A stretch of DNA of 64,000 bases, taken from positions 248,001-312,000 of the forward strand of contig NZ_BAABJW010000001.1 in the NCBI RefSeq assembly GCF_039543505.1, written 5' to 3'. This DNA is from Litoribaculum gwangyangense (GTDB lineage Bacteria > Bacteroidota > Bacteroidia > Flavobacteriales > Flavobacteriaceae). The first letter of the stretch is position 1, and each line of letters begins with the position of its first letter. The notes below the pieces were generated by a model. The model was not told the DNA's origin, ran no database searches, and was given only the letters and a program-made list of their open reading frames with translations. Below, piece after piece: positions 45,792 to 55,063 of the stretch. The position numbers and the translations under genes are program-made.

Positions 45792-47225
45792 ATGCAAACA
45801 AGAACCGTTTCAGAATTACTGTCACAAGAAATTGTTATACCAGAGGTAGAAATTAAAGGATGGGTAAGAACCTTTAGAGCTAATAGATTTATAGCTTTAA
45901 ATGATGGCTCAACCTTAAATAATATACAATGTGTGGTTGATTTTGAAAAGTTTGATGAAGCCCTTTTAAAACGTGTTACTACAGGGGCCGCTATCCATGT
46001 TAAAGGTGAATTAGTTGAAAGCCAAGGGCAAGGGCAAAAAGTAGAAATACAAGTTAATGAATTATTTGTTTTAGGAGATTCCGATCCTGAAACCTATCCT
46101 ATTCAACCAAAAAAACACTCCTTTGAGTTTTTACGGGAAAATGCCCATTTACGTACTCGCACCAATACATTTAGTGCAGTGATGCGTTTGCGTTCTGCAT
46201 TATCCTTTGCTATTCATAAATACTTTAATGATAACGGATTTTACTACATGCACGCCCCAATTATTACAGGTAGTGATGCCGAAGGTGCAGGCGAAATGTT
46301 CCAAGTAACCAGTCTTGATATCAAAAATCTGCCAAAAGATGAAACTGGAAATATAGATTATTCAAAAGATTTCTTTGGCAAGGAAACCAATTTAACCGTT
46401 TCGGGTCAGTTAGAAGCTGAAACTTATGCCATGTCTCTTGGTAAAGTTTATACCTTTGGGCCAACCTTCAGAGCTGAAAATTCAAACACATCGCGTCATT
46501 TGGCAGAATTTTGGATGATTGAACCAGAAGTGGCTTTTATGGATCTTGCTGGCAATATGGATTTGGCGGAAGATTTTATGAAATATGTAATTTCTTATGT
46601 GCTTAAAAATAATCGTGAAGATTTAGAGTTTTTGAACAAACGCTTACAAGATGAAGAAAAAGGCAAACCACAATTAGAGCGAAGTGATATGAATTTAATT
46701 GAAAAATTAAACTTTGTAACTGATAATCATTTTAAACGTGTAAGTTATACCGAAGCCATAGACATTCTTCGTGATAGTAAACCCAACAAGAAAAAGAAAT
46801 TCAAATATTTAATTGATGATTGGGGCACCGATTTGCAAAGTGAACACGAACGCTATTTAGTTGAAAAACACTTTAACTGCCCGGTAATCTTATTTGATTA
46901 TCCAGCCAATATTAAAGCCTTTTACATGCGATTGAATGATGACGGAAAGACCGTGCGTGCTATGGACATCCTATTCCCAGGCATTGGTGAAATTGTGGGT
47001 GGTGCGCAACGTGAGGAACGATTGGATGTTTTAAAACAAAAAATGGCCGCCATAAATATTCCTGAGGAAGAACTTTGGTGGTATTTAGATTTGCGTAAAT
47101 ACGGAACGGCTGTTCATTCAGGTTTTGGTTTAGGTTTTGAGCGCTTGGTGATGTTTGTAACTGGAATGAGTAATATAAGGGATGTAATTCCCTACCCTAG
47201 AACACCTCAAAATGCAGAATTTTAA
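45792..47225 (+). CDS. asnS: Asparagine-tRNA ligase
   Basis: 477 residues. The N-terminal OB-fold anticodon-binding domain (VEIKGWVRTFRANRFIALND) leads to the class II core: motif 2 with GPTFRAENSNTSRHLAEFWMIEPE, motif 3 GFGLGFERLVMFVTGMSNIRD, and PIITGSDAEGAGEMFQVTS. NTSRHLAEFWMIEPE distinguishes AsnRS from AspRS. It charges tRNA-Asn directly. Single gene between the MMPL transporter and rpoN. Confidence 0.97.
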   Translation: MQTRTVSELLSQEIVIPEVEIKGWVRTFRANRFIALNDGSTLNNIQCVVDFEKFDEALLKRVTTGAAIHVKGELVESQGQGQKVEIQVNELFVLGDSDPETYPIQPKKHSFEFLRENAHLRTRTNTFSAVMRLRSALSFAIHKYFNDNGFYYMHAPIITGSDAEGAGEMFQVTSLDIKNLPKDETGNIDYSKDFFGKETNLTVSGQLEAETYAMSLGKVYTFGPTFRAENSNTSRHLAEFWMIEPEVAFMDLAGNMDLAEDFMKYVISYVLKNNREDLEFLNKRLQDEEKGKPQLERSDMNLIEKLNFVTDNHFKRVSYTEAIDILRDSKPNKKKKFKYLIDDWGTDLQSEHERYLVEKHFNCPVILFDYPANIKAFYMRLNDDGKTVRAMDILFPGIGEIVGGAQREERLDVLKQKMAAINIPEEELWWYLDLRKYGTAVHSGFGLGFERLVMFVTGMSNIRDVIPYPRTPQNAEF

Positions 47226-47249
47226 AATAGTTTTGAAACTTGACATAAC

Positions 47250-47280
47250 TTTGGTAACCTAATTCCTTTTTTTATATTTG
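47250..47280 (+). promoter_or_regulatory. Consensus Bacteroidota promoter of rpoN
   Basis: TTTG at 47250-47253, a 19-nt spacer and TATATTTG at 47273-47280, 23 nt before the rpoN ATG. It is a full match to TTTG-N19-TAnnTTTG. Confidence 0.85.
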
Positions 47281-47303
47281 ATTAAACCACCTTAAATCGA
47301 AAC

Positions 47304-48764
47304 ATGCTTAAACAACATTTACAATTTAAACTGTCGCAAAAACTGTCGCCTCAACAAATTCAATTGATGAAATTGATACAGTTGCCTACACAGGCTTTTG
47401 AGCAACGTTTAAAGCAAGAATTAGAGGAAAACCCTGCACTTGAAGGTGGTAAAGAAGAGATTGAAAGTGATTATGATTCTGATTTGGATAATTCTGGTGA
47501 GGACTTTAACGATAGTGAATCTATTGGGAACGATGACATTAATGTAGATGAGTATTTAAGTGACGATGAAATACCAGATTATCGTACCCAAGCAAATAAT
47601 TATAGTAGCGATGATGAAGAAAAAACGATGCCCTATGCTGCTGGAACGTCTTTTACCCAACATTTAATAAGTCAGCTAAACACTTATCGATTAAATGACG
47701 AGGAACGTGAAATTGCTGAATTTTTAGTAGGTAGTATTGATGAAAGTGGTTATATAAGGAGGGATTTAAGTGATATCATGGATGATTTAGCATTCACCCA
47801 AAATGTTTATACTACAGAAGAAAACATTAAAAAAGTTTTAAAAATTGTTCATCAATTAGATCCCGCAGGTGTAGGTGCTAGAAATTTACAAGAATGTTTA
47901 AGTATCCAACTACACCGAAAAGAAAAAACCCCGGACACCGAATTAGCTATAGATATTATTGATAATTCCTTCGACCAGTTTACAAAAAAGCATTACAAAA
48001 AGTTACTGCAGAAATTTGATGTTTCGGAAATTCAACTCAAAGATGCTATTTCAGAAATTGAGCACTTAAATCCAAAACCAGGTGGTTCCTATTCTGGTAA
48101 CAATAGAATTGTTGAGCATGTAGTGCCAGATTTCGCTATAAGAATTGTTGATGGTGAACTTGAATTGACACTAAATGGCAGAAATGCTCCCGAGCTTCAC
48201 GTGTCTAGGGAATATAATAACATGTTAAAAGGTTATAAAGATTCCAAAGATAAATCGCAATCGCAAAAAGATGCAGTAGTCTTCATAAAACAAAAATTGG
48301 ATGCCGCCAAATGGTTTATTGAAGCTATTAAACAGCGTCAGCAAACCCTATTTATAACTATGAGTGCCATTATGCACTACCAAAGCGAGTACTTTTTAAC
48401 AGGTGATGAGCGTAACCTAAGACCCATGATTCTTAAAGATATTGCAGATGAAATAAATATGGATGTCTCAACTGTTTCTAGAGTAGCCAATAGTAAATAC
48501 GTTGATACACCTTACGGTACCAAATTGATTAAGGAGTTCTTTTCAGAATCCATGAAAAACGACCAAGGTGAAGACGTTTCAACTAGAGAAATAAAAAAGA
48601 TTTTAGAAACTGTTATTGAAGAAGAAAACAAGAAAAAACCTTTAACTGATGAAACCTTAGCAAAAATCTTAAAAGATAAAGGTTACCCTATTGCTCGTAG
48701 AACAGTGGCGAAATACAGAGAACAACTGGATATTCCTGTAGCTAGGTTGCGTAAAAAAATATAA
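47304..48764 (+). CDS. rpoN: RNA polymerase sigma-54 factor
   Basis: 486 residues. Region I is Gln/Leu-rich (KLSPQQIQLMKLIQLPTQAF and on), region II is strongly acidic (about 50-110), then the core-binding domain (LDPAGVGARNLQECLSIQL), a helix-turn-helix (DIADEINMDVSTVSRVANSK) and the RpoN box ARRTVAKYREQL. All parts are intact. Transcription from -24/-12 promoters needs enhancer-binding ATPases, none of which is encoded in this window. The stop overlaps the next gene's start as TAATG. Confidence 0.97.
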   Translation: MLKQHLQFKLSQKLSPQQIQLMKLIQLPTQAFEQRLKQELEENPALEGGKEEIESDYDSDLDNSGEDFNDSESIGNDDINVDEYLSDDEIPDYRTQANNYSSDDEEKTMPYAAGTSFTQHLISQLNTYRLNDEEREIAEFLVGSIDESGYIRRDLSDIMDDLAFTQNVYTTEENIKKVLKIVHQLDPAGVGARNLQECLSIQLHRKEKTPDTELAIDIIDNSFDQFTKKHYKKLLQKFDVSEIQLKDAISEIEHLNPKPGGSYSGNNRIVEHVVPDFAIRIVDGELELTLNGRNAPELHVSREYNNMLKGYKDSKDKSQSQKDAVVFIKQKLDAAKWFIEAIKQRQQTLFITMSAIMHYQSEYFLTGDERNLRPMILKDIADEINMDVSTVSRVANSKYVDTPYGTKLIKEFFSESMKNDQGEDVSTREIKKILETVIEEENKKKPLTDETLAKILKDKGYPIARRTVAKYREQLDIPVARLRKKI

Positions 48765-49369
48765 TGGACAAGGTTCTAAAAAGTGTCTCGTATATTTTCC
48801 ATCCATTAATAATGCCACTTTTAGGTGTTATTTTTTATTTTTCTAAATCCCCACGTTTTATTCCAGAGGAAGTTGTTCAAGCCAAATTAATTTCTCTCTT
48901 TATACTCACGATTATACTGCCCATTTTGCTCTATTTTCTTTTAAAAACTTTAGGCAAGGTAAAATCAATAAAATTAGTAACAACGAATGAGAGAATTTAT
49001 CCTTTAATGCTTAACAGCGTTATTATTATATTGGTATTAAAGCGTATTGTAACGCCCTCTCAAGTTGTAGAGCTTTATTATTTCTTTTTAGGCATACTTC
49101 TATCTAACCTAGCTTGCCTGATACTAGCAATATTTAAATTTAAAGCAAGTATACATATGATAGCTATATCTGGTATAACTATGTTTTTTATAGCATTAAG
49201 CATTCATTTTAATATCAATATTAATGGAACTTTGGCGTTAATGAGTATTATTATGGGTGCCGTAGCAACATCTAGATTGCATGTAAAGGCACATACTGCT
49301 ATAGAACTTGTTCTTGGTATTTTTATTGGAGTTATCCCGCAGTTGGTCTTAGTTAATTACTGGCTATAA
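48764..49369 (+). CDS. PAP2-like integral membrane protein with degenerate active site
   Basis: 201 residues with about six helices; begins one base inside the rpoN stop, so translation is probably coupled. The C-terminal part shows SRLHVKAHTAIE, close to the SR-x5-H of PAP2 phosphatases, but the PSGH motif is not present (ASIHMIAISG instead) and KX6RP is unclear. It is therefore a PAP2-superfamily protein with uncertain catalysis. Overlaps the 3' end of the convergent barrel gene by 6 nt. Confidence 0.72.
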   Translation: MDKVLKSVSYIFHPLIMPLLGVIFYFSKSPRFIPEEVVQAKLISLFILTIILPILLYFLLKTLGKVKSIKLVTTNERIYPLMLNSVIIILVLKRIVTPSQVVELYYFFLGILLSNLACLILAIFKFKASIHMIAISGITMFFIALSIHFNININGTLALMSIIMGAVATSRLHVKAHTAIELVLGIFIGVIPQLVLVNYWL

Positions 49370-50092
49370 AATATAAAACATAAGGCCCACTTTAATCGCA
49401 TTCATCTCAATTCTTCTTCCGTTAAGCTGAGCTTCTTTTGAGAAAATTGGATTTAATCCATAGTACAAATATAAATTCCAGGTATTATAACCCGCACTTA
49501 GTGTTAAACCATATTGTAAATTATTGAAGTCTTTGTTGTTATTATATTTAATAGTTCCTAAATCCCCTTTATACTTTGTTGTATTCGTAAAGACATATCC
49601 AAGTTTAAAACCCATATAAATACGCCAAAAATTATAATCCGTTGGGGTTGAAGTTCTCCATCTAAACTCAATGGGCAATTCAATTAAATGATTCGAAAAC
49701 TTGTTTTTAATAAAACTGTTTTTATCAAGAATTTCGTAGGTCAAATTGCCACTTCCATCTTTATTTATGAGTAAATTTTGATTAAATGAATTTGCCGAAT
49801 AACCAAGACCAATCCCAATTGCGATATCTCTTTGTTTATTGATGGGAATATCTTTGATAAACCCTAAATGAAATCCTAATGAGAACCCGCTTTGAGAAAG
49901 GTTATTGGGTAATTTACCAATTAAATTATAAGTTATTCCTGCATAAAATTGGTCTTCTTTATAAAGTGAATCAACTTCTTTTTCTTCAATTTCTTGAGCA
50001 AAACATAAAGTTCCGCTTAATAAAAACATATGAATTATAATAGCATATTTCATTAAAATAGTAATTATTATTTTCCTCTTAAATGATAACAT
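49364..50092 (-). CDS. Outer-membrane beta-barrel (PorT-family-like) protein
   Basis: 242 residues. Signal peptide with cleavage near TLCFAQ; an ATG at 50053 (MKYAIIIHMFLLSG) is an equally good start. The mature part has PorT-type barrel features: DQFYAGITYNLIGKLPNN, IAIGIGLGYSANSF, LIELPIEFRWRT and a last strand ending GLMFYIL. Whether it is the T9SS component PorT/SprT itself or only a relative cannot be settled here. It lies 91 nt after the exbD gene with a terminator in between, so it is probably a separate unit. Confidence 0.72.
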   Translation of the reverse strand: MLSFKRKIIITILMKYAIIIHMFLLSGTLCFAQEIEEKEVDSLYKEDQFYAGITYNLIGKLPNNLSQSGFSLGFHLGFIKDIPINKQRDIAIGIGLGYSANSFNQNLLINKDGSGNLTYEILDKNSFIKNKFSNHLIELPIEFRWRTSTPTDYNFWRIYMGFKLGYVFTNTTKYKGDLGTIKYNNNKDFNNLQYGLTLSAGYNTWNLYLYYGLNPIFSKEAQLNGRRIEMNAIKVGLMFYIL

Positions 50093-50132
50093 CTTAATGA
50101 CATATTAAATTACAAAGCTATAAAAATTAAAA

Positions 50133-50157
50133 GGCGTTTTGAAATTATCAAAACGCC
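50133..50157 (-). terminator. Rho-independent terminator after the exbB/exbD cluster
   Basis: GGCGTTTTGA / TCAAAACGCC, a perfect 10-bp stem with a 5-nt loop, 26 nt past the last exbD stop. On the minus strand TTTTAATTTTT follows. Confidence 0.8.
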
Positions 50158-50183
50158 CTTTATATAAAATTAAGAAAGTAAAA

Positions 50184-50660
50184 TTAATTTCTTCCAAAAA
50201 CGCTACCTTTCTTGGTAGTGTAGTTTATTTTTAGTGCATTAACTTTACGTAGTTCTTGTTTAATATCGCCAATTAAGCCCATATTAGCATCACTATCTAC
50301 TTTCAATGCAGTTGTTAAAAACGGGATTAATTCTTCTCGTTTGGAAGCCCGCTCAGCTGCAATAAAAGCTGCAATATCTCTTACATCAGCAAATTTATCA
50401 TTTAATTGAATTTTAGCCTCAGTTCCATATTGTTTGTAATTAGCGCTTGGTTTTCCTGCATAAATATACATAACCAAATCTTTCTTATCTAATTTCTCAA
50501 CCTGATCTGCAAATGGCAAATTATTCTCTATCATTAAGGTGTTTTGCCTCATAACTGTGGCAACCATAAAAAAGAACAATAGCATGAATACAATATCTGG
50601 TAAAGCTGCTGTATTTACTGCTGGAATTTCACCTCCCTTTTTCTTTTTAAATTTAGACAT
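50184..50660 (-). CDS. exbD: ExbD/TolR-family biopolymer transport protein (second copy)
   Basis: 158 residues, a single helix near residues 18-38 with the conserved Asp in the family motif NTAALPDIVFMLLFFFMVAT, then a periplasmic domain. The Asp in the helix is needed for proton-driven coupling in ExbD/TolR. It is the last gene of exbB-hyp-exbD-exbD and lacks the Cys-containing insertion of its neighbour. Probably energises a TonB- or Tol-like system. Confidence 0.92.
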   Translation of the reverse strand: MSKFKKKKGGEIPAVNTAALPDIVFMLLFFFMVATVMRQNTLMIENNLPFADQVEKLDKKDLVMYIYAGKPSANYKQYGTEAKIQLNDKFADVRDIAAFIAAERASKREELIPFLTTALKVDSDANMGLIGDIKQELRKVNALKINYTTKKGSVFGRN

Positions 50661-50683
50661 ATTTATAGATGTTAAATTTTAAA

Positions 50684-51271
50684 TTATTGTACTTCTGAAA
50701 GTTTTTGAGGATATTCAATTTTAATTTGTTCTATCTGCTCTTTCAACTTTGTTTTATTTCCTGGCCAGTTTACATCATTATAATTGGCTTCCATTTCTGC
50801 AAAGGATTTTCCATATAATGATTGGGCTCTGGAATCTCTCAACTGATTATAAGCTGCTACTAATTCGTTTTGTACAGCTATATAAGTTTTGTAAGTAGTC
50901 TCACGATCGTTCTTCAAAGAAATAATTGCTTTATCTGGGTTATCAGAAGATGAAGGATCTTTTTTTCCTTTGCAATAATCGCAAGTTCCGTCTCCACCGT
51001 TATCTAAAAACTCAACAGCTGCTTTTCTTAAATTTTTAAGTTCCATCAACTCGTCTTCCACGAGCAACTGGTCCTTACCGTTCACTAAAACAGTAAAGAT
51101 ATTTTTCTGCTTGATAATTACATCTTCTTCAGACTCTTCGATAGGTGGAAGTTTTCTGTTAATACCAGAATCTGTTTCTATAGTTGTTGTTACTAAGAAG
51201 AAAATTAATAATAAGAAAGCAATGTCGGCCATGGAGCCTGCATTTACTTCTGGTGCTGCTCTTTTTGCCAT
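50684..51271 (-). CDS. exbD: ExbD/TolR-family biopolymer transport protein with CxxC insertion
   Basis: 195 residues. Helix near 14-33 with the conserved Asp in NAGSMADIAFLLLIFFLVTT. The periplasmic domain has an insertion with CDYCKGKKD, a CxxC knuckle not normally present in ExbD (function unknown; metal binding or a disulfide are possible), followed by a region rich in coiled-coil-like helices. Spaced 23 nt from the second exbD and 3 nt from the small membrane protein gene. Confidence 0.9.
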   Translation of the reverse strand: MAKRAAPEVNAGSMADIAFLLLIFFLVTTTIETDSGINRKLPPIEESEEDVIIKQKNIFTVLVNGKDQLLVEDELMELKNLRKAAVEFLDNGGDGTCDYCKGKKDPSSSDNPDKAIISLKNDRETTYKTYIAVQNELVAAYNQLRDSRAQSLYGKSFAEMEANYNDVNWPGNKTKLKEQIEQIKIEYPQKLSEVQ

Positions 51272-51274
51272 AAT

Positions 51275-51706
51275 TTATTTATTAAATAGTTTTTTAGCTC
51301 CTCCATATAACATAGAACCTATAGCTAGTATAGCTAAAAGATAAAATGCATATAAACCGGCTCCAACATTCTTAGAAATAGATTCTGTAATTCCGAGCCC
51401 TTTATCATTAAATGGCTTCAAATCTAAATCTGTACCAGAAGAAATAACATATGATATTATAACAACTGCTAAAAAGGCACCAACAGTCATGAGCGTTTTC
51501 TTAATGTTTCCAGCAAATAGACCTTTAACTACAAATAAAACAACTAGTAATAATACTATACCCAAAACAGTATAGGCTACATAAAGCATATTACCACTCA
51601 TACTTTCAGCGTTCTCATCGCTACCTGCCATTATCATTAGCGCAAAAATAGCACCAATAATAGCTAGGGCGAAAGCCACTATTTTTATTATTTTGTGTAA
51701 ATTCAT
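51275..51706 (-). CDS. Small four-helix membrane protein of the exbB/exbD cluster
   Basis: 143 residues with four hydrophobic segments (about 8-27, 42-62, 74-92, 118-136) and no recognised domain. It lies between exbB (23 nt) and exbD (3 nt) and must be cotranscribed. Possibly an accessory subunit of the proton-channel complex; that is inference from position only. Confidence 0.75.
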   Translation of the reverse strand: MNLHKIIKIVAFALAIIGAIFALMIMAGSDENAESMSGNMLYVAYTVLGIVLLLVVLFVVKGLFAGNIKKTLMTVGAFLAVVIISYVISSGTDLDLKPFNDKGLGITESISKNVGAGLYAFYLLAILAIGSMLYGGAKKLFNK

Positions 51707-51729
51707 AATTCCTTTATTTAATTATATTA

Positions 51730-52503
51730 TTATTTTTTGTTTCTAATCAATAGATCCATTAACGTGATAGAAGCATCTTCCATATCGTTAACAATACTAT
51801 CAATTTTAGCAATAATATAATTGTAAAAAATTTGAAGTATAATAGCCACCACAAGACCAAATACGGTTGTTAAAAGTGCTACCTTAATACCTCCAGCTAC
51901 AAGTGACGGTTGCATATCTCCAGCAGCTTCAATTTTATCAAAAGCTTGAATCATACCTATTACCGTACCCATGAAACCAAGCATTGGTGCTAGTGCAATA
52001 AATAATGAAATCCAAGATACATTTTTCTCTAATTGTCCCATTTGTACGCCACCGTAAGCCACAACCGCTTTCTCAGCAGCATCTAATCCTTCATCTGTTC
52101 TATCTAAACCCTGGTAGTAAATTGAAGCAATGGGTCCTTTTGTATTTCTACAAACTTCTTTTGCAGCTTCAACTCCGCCAGAAGCTAAAGCATCCTCAAC
52201 ATCTTGAGTTAATTTTTTAGTGTTGGTAGTTGAAAGATTTAAAAAGATAATTCTTTCTATAGCAATTGCTAATCCTAAAATCAAACATAACAATACAATA
52301 CCCATGAATCCCGGGCCTCCTTCAATAAAGCGCTTTTTTAATTCTTGATGAAATCCAAGTTCTTCAGCAGGTGCTGCGTCTTCATCTTGTGTCATACTGG
52401 CTACAGTTGTTACAGCTGTACTTGTGTTAGCAATTGTAGTTGCATTAGCAGTTCCGAATGCCATTATTCCTGTAATGGCAAGGATAGAAAATAATCTTTT
52501 CAT
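51730..52503 (-). CDS. exbB: MotA/TolQ/ExbB proton channel family protein
   Basis: 257 residues. Signal-like N-terminus (MKRLFSILAITGIMAFGTAN), then the three-helix ExbB/TolQ fold with the family motif APMLGFMGTVIGMIQAFDKI and the final helix region KVALLTTVFGLVVAIILQIF. It forms the proton channel with the two ExbD proteins downstream. A cleavable-looking N-terminal extension of about 60 residues is common in Bacteroidota ExbB. Confidence 0.95.
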   Translation of the reverse strand: MKRLFSILAITGIMAFGTANATTIANTSTAVTTVASMTQDEDAAPAEELGFHQELKKRFIEGGPGFMGIVLLCLILGLAIAIERIIFLNLSTTNTKKLTQDVEDALASGGVEAAKEVCRNTKGPIASIYYQGLDRTDEGLDAAEKAVVAYGGVQMGQLEKNVSWISLFIALAPMLGFMGTVIGMIQAFDKIEAAGDMQPSLVAGGIKVALLTTVFGLVVAIILQIFYNYIIAKIDSIVNDMEDASITLMDLLIRNKK

Positions 52504-52577
52504 GTTCTAGATCTTAATTTTATTAGTTAAAGTGTTAAAGATATAAAAAAAAAGCAATTAAAAATAAAAATAACAGC

Positions 52578-52664
52578 AGAGAGGAAGGGATTCGAACCCT
52601 CGATACCCTTTTGAGGTATACACACTTTCCAGGCGTGCGCCTTCGACCACTCGGCCACCTCTCT
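52578..52664 (-). tRNA. tRNA-Ser (anticodon GGA)
   Basis: 87-nt class II tRNA. The acceptor is AGAGAGG / CCTCTCT and the D-arm includes GGCCGAGTGGTCGAAGGC. The anticodon loop CTGGAAA gives GGA. A long variable arm, TATACCTCAAAAGGGTATC, and the T-arm GAGGGTTCGAATCCCTT follow. Confidence 0.95.
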
Positions 52665-52739
52665 ATATTTTTAGTTACTTTAATTTAGCGTGTCAAATAA
52701 CAAAAAAAACTTTGAACACTAAAATTTTAACCGTTAATT

Positions 52740-53771
52740 TTAAGTGATTTCTCCACGTAATGAAGTTTCGTACATGGTTTTGAATACTTTACGAGGTGTT
52801 TTCAGCCCCAAGAGGCACATAAGTTTACCAACAGCAGCTTCGGTAGTAATATCTTTTCCAGAAATAACTCCTATTTTTTTCAATTGACTACTAGTTTCGT
52901 AATGCCCCATCATTACGCTACCACCTGAGCATTGTGTAATATTTATTATGTAAATACCTTTAAAAATGTTTTCTTTCAATAAATCAATAAACCATTTTTC
53001 TGTTGTACAGTTTCCTGCTCCGTAAGTTTCAATAATTACTGCCTTAAGATTTGGAATATTAAAAACACTTTCAAAAACCGCTTTTGTAATACCTGGAAAC
53101 AGTTTTATCAATGCTATATTTTCATCCAGATTCTTATGAACAATTAATTTTTTTCTAGTATTTGGCTTGAATAAATATTCATGGTTAATTTTTAAATACA
53201 CTCCTGATTCAGCTAAATCCGGATAATTTAATGAGGCAAATGCCTGAAAGTGCTCTGCATTTATTTTTGTTGTTCTATTTCCTCGGTATAATTTATATTC
53301 AAAATACAAGCATACTTCCTTTATAGCAGGTTTACCTTTAACCTGCATTGAGGCCACTTGAATTGAAGTAATTAAATTTTCTTTAGCATCGGTACGTAAA
53401 TCACCAATAGGTAATTGAGAACCTGTAAACACTACTGGTTTTGCTAAATTTTCCAACATAAAACTTAATGCTGATGCTGAATAACTCATGGTATCGCTTC
53501 CGTGAAGAATCACGAAACCATCAAAAGCATTGTAGCGGTTTTCAATAATTTCTACTATTTGAACCCAGTATTTCGGATTCATATTACTGGAATCTATAGG
53601 TTTTTCAAATGAAACTGTATCTATATTACAGTCTAAAAGTTGTAATTCAGGTATTTTATCTAGCAGTGTTTTAAAATCGAAAGCTCTCAAAACACCTGTT
53701 TTAAAATCTTTTACCATACCTATAGTGCCCCCAGTATAAATAAGTAATATTTTGGGTTTTGAATTGCTCAT
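52740..53771 (-). CDS. ansA: Type I (cytoplasmic) asparaginase
   Basis: 343 residues without signal peptide. Catalytic elements: LLIYTGGTIGMVKD (first Thr), VILHGSDTMSYSASALSFM (second Thr-Asp) and the Lys in the DAKENLITSI region. Converts asparagine to aspartate and ammonia. Lies 3 nt downstream of the tatD-family gene, therefore cotranscribed. Confidence 0.95.
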   Translation of the reverse strand: MSNSKPKILLIYTGGTIGMVKDFKTGVLRAFDFKTLLDKIPELQLLDCNIDTVSFEKPIDSSNMNPKYWVQIVEIIENRYNAFDGFVILHGSDTMSYSASALSFMLENLAKPVVFTGSQLPIGDLRTDAKENLITSIQVASMQVKGKPAIKEVCLYFEYKLYRGNRTTKINAEHFQAFASLNYPDLAESGVYLKINHEYLFKPNTRKKLIVHKNLDENIALIKLFPGITKAVFESVFNIPNLKAVIIETYGAGNCTTEKWFIDLLKENIFKGIYIINITQCSGGSVMMGHYETSSQLKKIGVISGKDITTEAAVGKLMCLLGLKTPRKVFKTMYETSLRGEIT

Positions 53772-53774
53772 ATT

Positions 53775-54542
53775 TTAAATTTTAAAAATATCTTTTGAGT
53801 TTTCTGTGGTTATTCTTGCTATTTCCTCTTGAGGAATATTATAAATTTCTGATAATTTTTCTAGAACCTTTAATATATATACACTTTCATTGCGCTTTCC
53901 TCTATAAGGAACTGGTGCTAAATAGGGCGAATCGGTTTCCAAAACAATATGTTCTAAATCAATTTGATGCAAAAATTGATCAATCTTGCCGTTTTTAAAG
54001 GTTGTAACGCCTCCTATACCTAATTTCATGTTATAAGAAATAGCTTTATAGGCTTGCTCTACAGATCCTGTAAAGCAATGGAAAATACCGAATAAATTAT
54101 CATCCTTTTCGGTTTCTAAAACCTCAAATATTTCATCAAAAGCCTCTCTACAGTGAATTACTATCGGGAGCTTATGTTTTTTTGCTAGATTGATTTGATA
54201 TTTAAAAGCTTCTTTTTGGATATTTAATGTTGATTTGTCCCAATATAAATCGATACCAATTTCACCAATGGCATAAAATTTCCTTGATGCCAGCATCTGC
54301 TCAACAAATTTTAACTCTTCTTCATAGTTGCCTTTAACATGTGTGGGATGCAAACCCATCATTAAAAAGATATTTTCAGGGAAAGCTTTTTCAAGTTCTA
54401 GCATAGCTTGGATGTAGGTAGAATCTATTGCAGGAATAAAAAATCGTGAAATGCCCTTATCAATAGCTCGATTTATCATCTCGTTTCTATCTTCATCAAA
54501 AGCTTCACTGTATAAATGTGTATGAGTATCAGTAATTATCAT
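53775..54542 (-). CDS. TatD-family metal-dependent DNase/hydrolase
   Basis: 255 residues with a TIM-barrel amidohydrolase-like fold and the metal ligands in order: DTHTHLYSE, GEIGIDLYWD, IVIHCREAFDE, GIFHCFTGS and LETDSPYLAP. TatD enzymes are Mg-dependent 3'-5' exodeoxyribonucleases active in DNA repair. First gene of a two-gene unit with ansA; divergent from the retropepsin gene, with only 56 nt between start codons. Confidence 0.95.
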   Translation of the reverse strand: MIITDTHTHLYSEAFDEDRNEMINRAIDKGISRFFIPAIDSTYIQAMLELEKAFPENIFLMMGLHPTHVKGNYEEELKFVEQMLASRKFYAIGEIGIDLYWDKSTLNIQKEAFKYQINLAKKHKLPIVIHCREAFDEIFEVLETEKDDNLFGIFHCFTGSVEQAYKAISYNMKLGIGGVTTFKNGKIDQFLHQIDLEHIVLETDSPYLAPVPYRGKRNESVYILKVLEKLSEIYNIPQEEIARITTENSKDIFKI

Positions 54543-54570
54543 TTTGTAAAAATAAATGTTTTTACATGAT

Positions 54571-54578
54571 TATATTTG
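54571..54578 (+). promoter_or_regulatory. -7 box of the retropepsin-response regulator unit
   Basis: TATATTTG, exact TAnnTTTG, 20 nt before the ATG at 54599. TTTG at 54543-54546 is 24 nt upstream, longer than the usual spacing. Confidence 0.5.
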
Positions 54579-54598
54579 TTTAAAATTAATTTGATAAG

Positions 54599-55033
54599 AT
54601 GCTCAAGGAATTTCTTTTAGAAAAAGGCTATACTAAAATAAAATTACACCTTACTAAAACCAATCATTTTGAAATTAAAGCAACCATCAATGGCAAAGAA
54701 GGCTTATTTATTTTAGATACAGGTGCATCAAGTTCATGCGTGGGTTTTGAGGCTATTGAAAACTTTAAACTAGAAGCGGAAGACTCTATAATTAAAGCTG
54801 CTGGCGCAGGTGCTATTGATATGGACACCAAAATGTCTAAAAAAAATGAAGTTAAAATAGGTAAATGGTCTAACAAAAAAGTTGTATTGGTTTTATTTAA
54901 TCTTACCCATGTAAATACAGCATTAGTGAACCATAATTCAAAACCAGTAGATGGTATAATAGGGGCTGATATTTTAAAAAAAGGGAAAGCCATAATAGAT
55001 TATGAAAAGAAATATTTATATTTAAAATTATAA
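54599..55033 (+). CDS. Retropepsin-like aspartic protease (clan AA)
   Basis: 144 residues, no signal peptide. The active-site loop LFILDTGASSSCVG (about 40-53) has the D-T-G-A of clan AA; the flap region and the second hydrophobic-Gly element (VDGIIGADILKKGKAIIDYE) fit a single-domain, dimeric retropepsin fold. So it is probably a small cytoplasmic aspartic protease. Gene is 30 nt upstream of a response regulator gene and probably cotranscribed with it. Substrate unknown; it is tempting but unproven to link it to signalling. Confidence 0.85.
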   Translation: MLKEFLLEKGYTKIKLHLTKTNHFEIKATINGKEGLFILDTGASSSCVGFEAIENFKLEAEDSIIKAAGAGAIDMDTKMSKKNEVKIGKWSNKKVVLVLFNLTHVNTALVNHNSKPVDGIIGADILKKGKAIIDYEKKYLYLKL

Positions 55034-55063
55034 ATTAACAGCAAAAAATAGCTTAAAAAATTA

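Noticed and set aside
47304..48764. Sigma-54 (-24/-12) promoters near rpoN or elsewhere
   Set aside because: I saw no convincing GG-N10-GC element in front of a gene in this window and no enhancer-binding protein gene.
49364..50092. Calling this gene porT, the T9SS component
   Set aside because: Barrel and length fit PorT-like proteins in general, but the neighbourhood (exbB/exbD) gives no support for the T9SS component itself; kept as family-level call.
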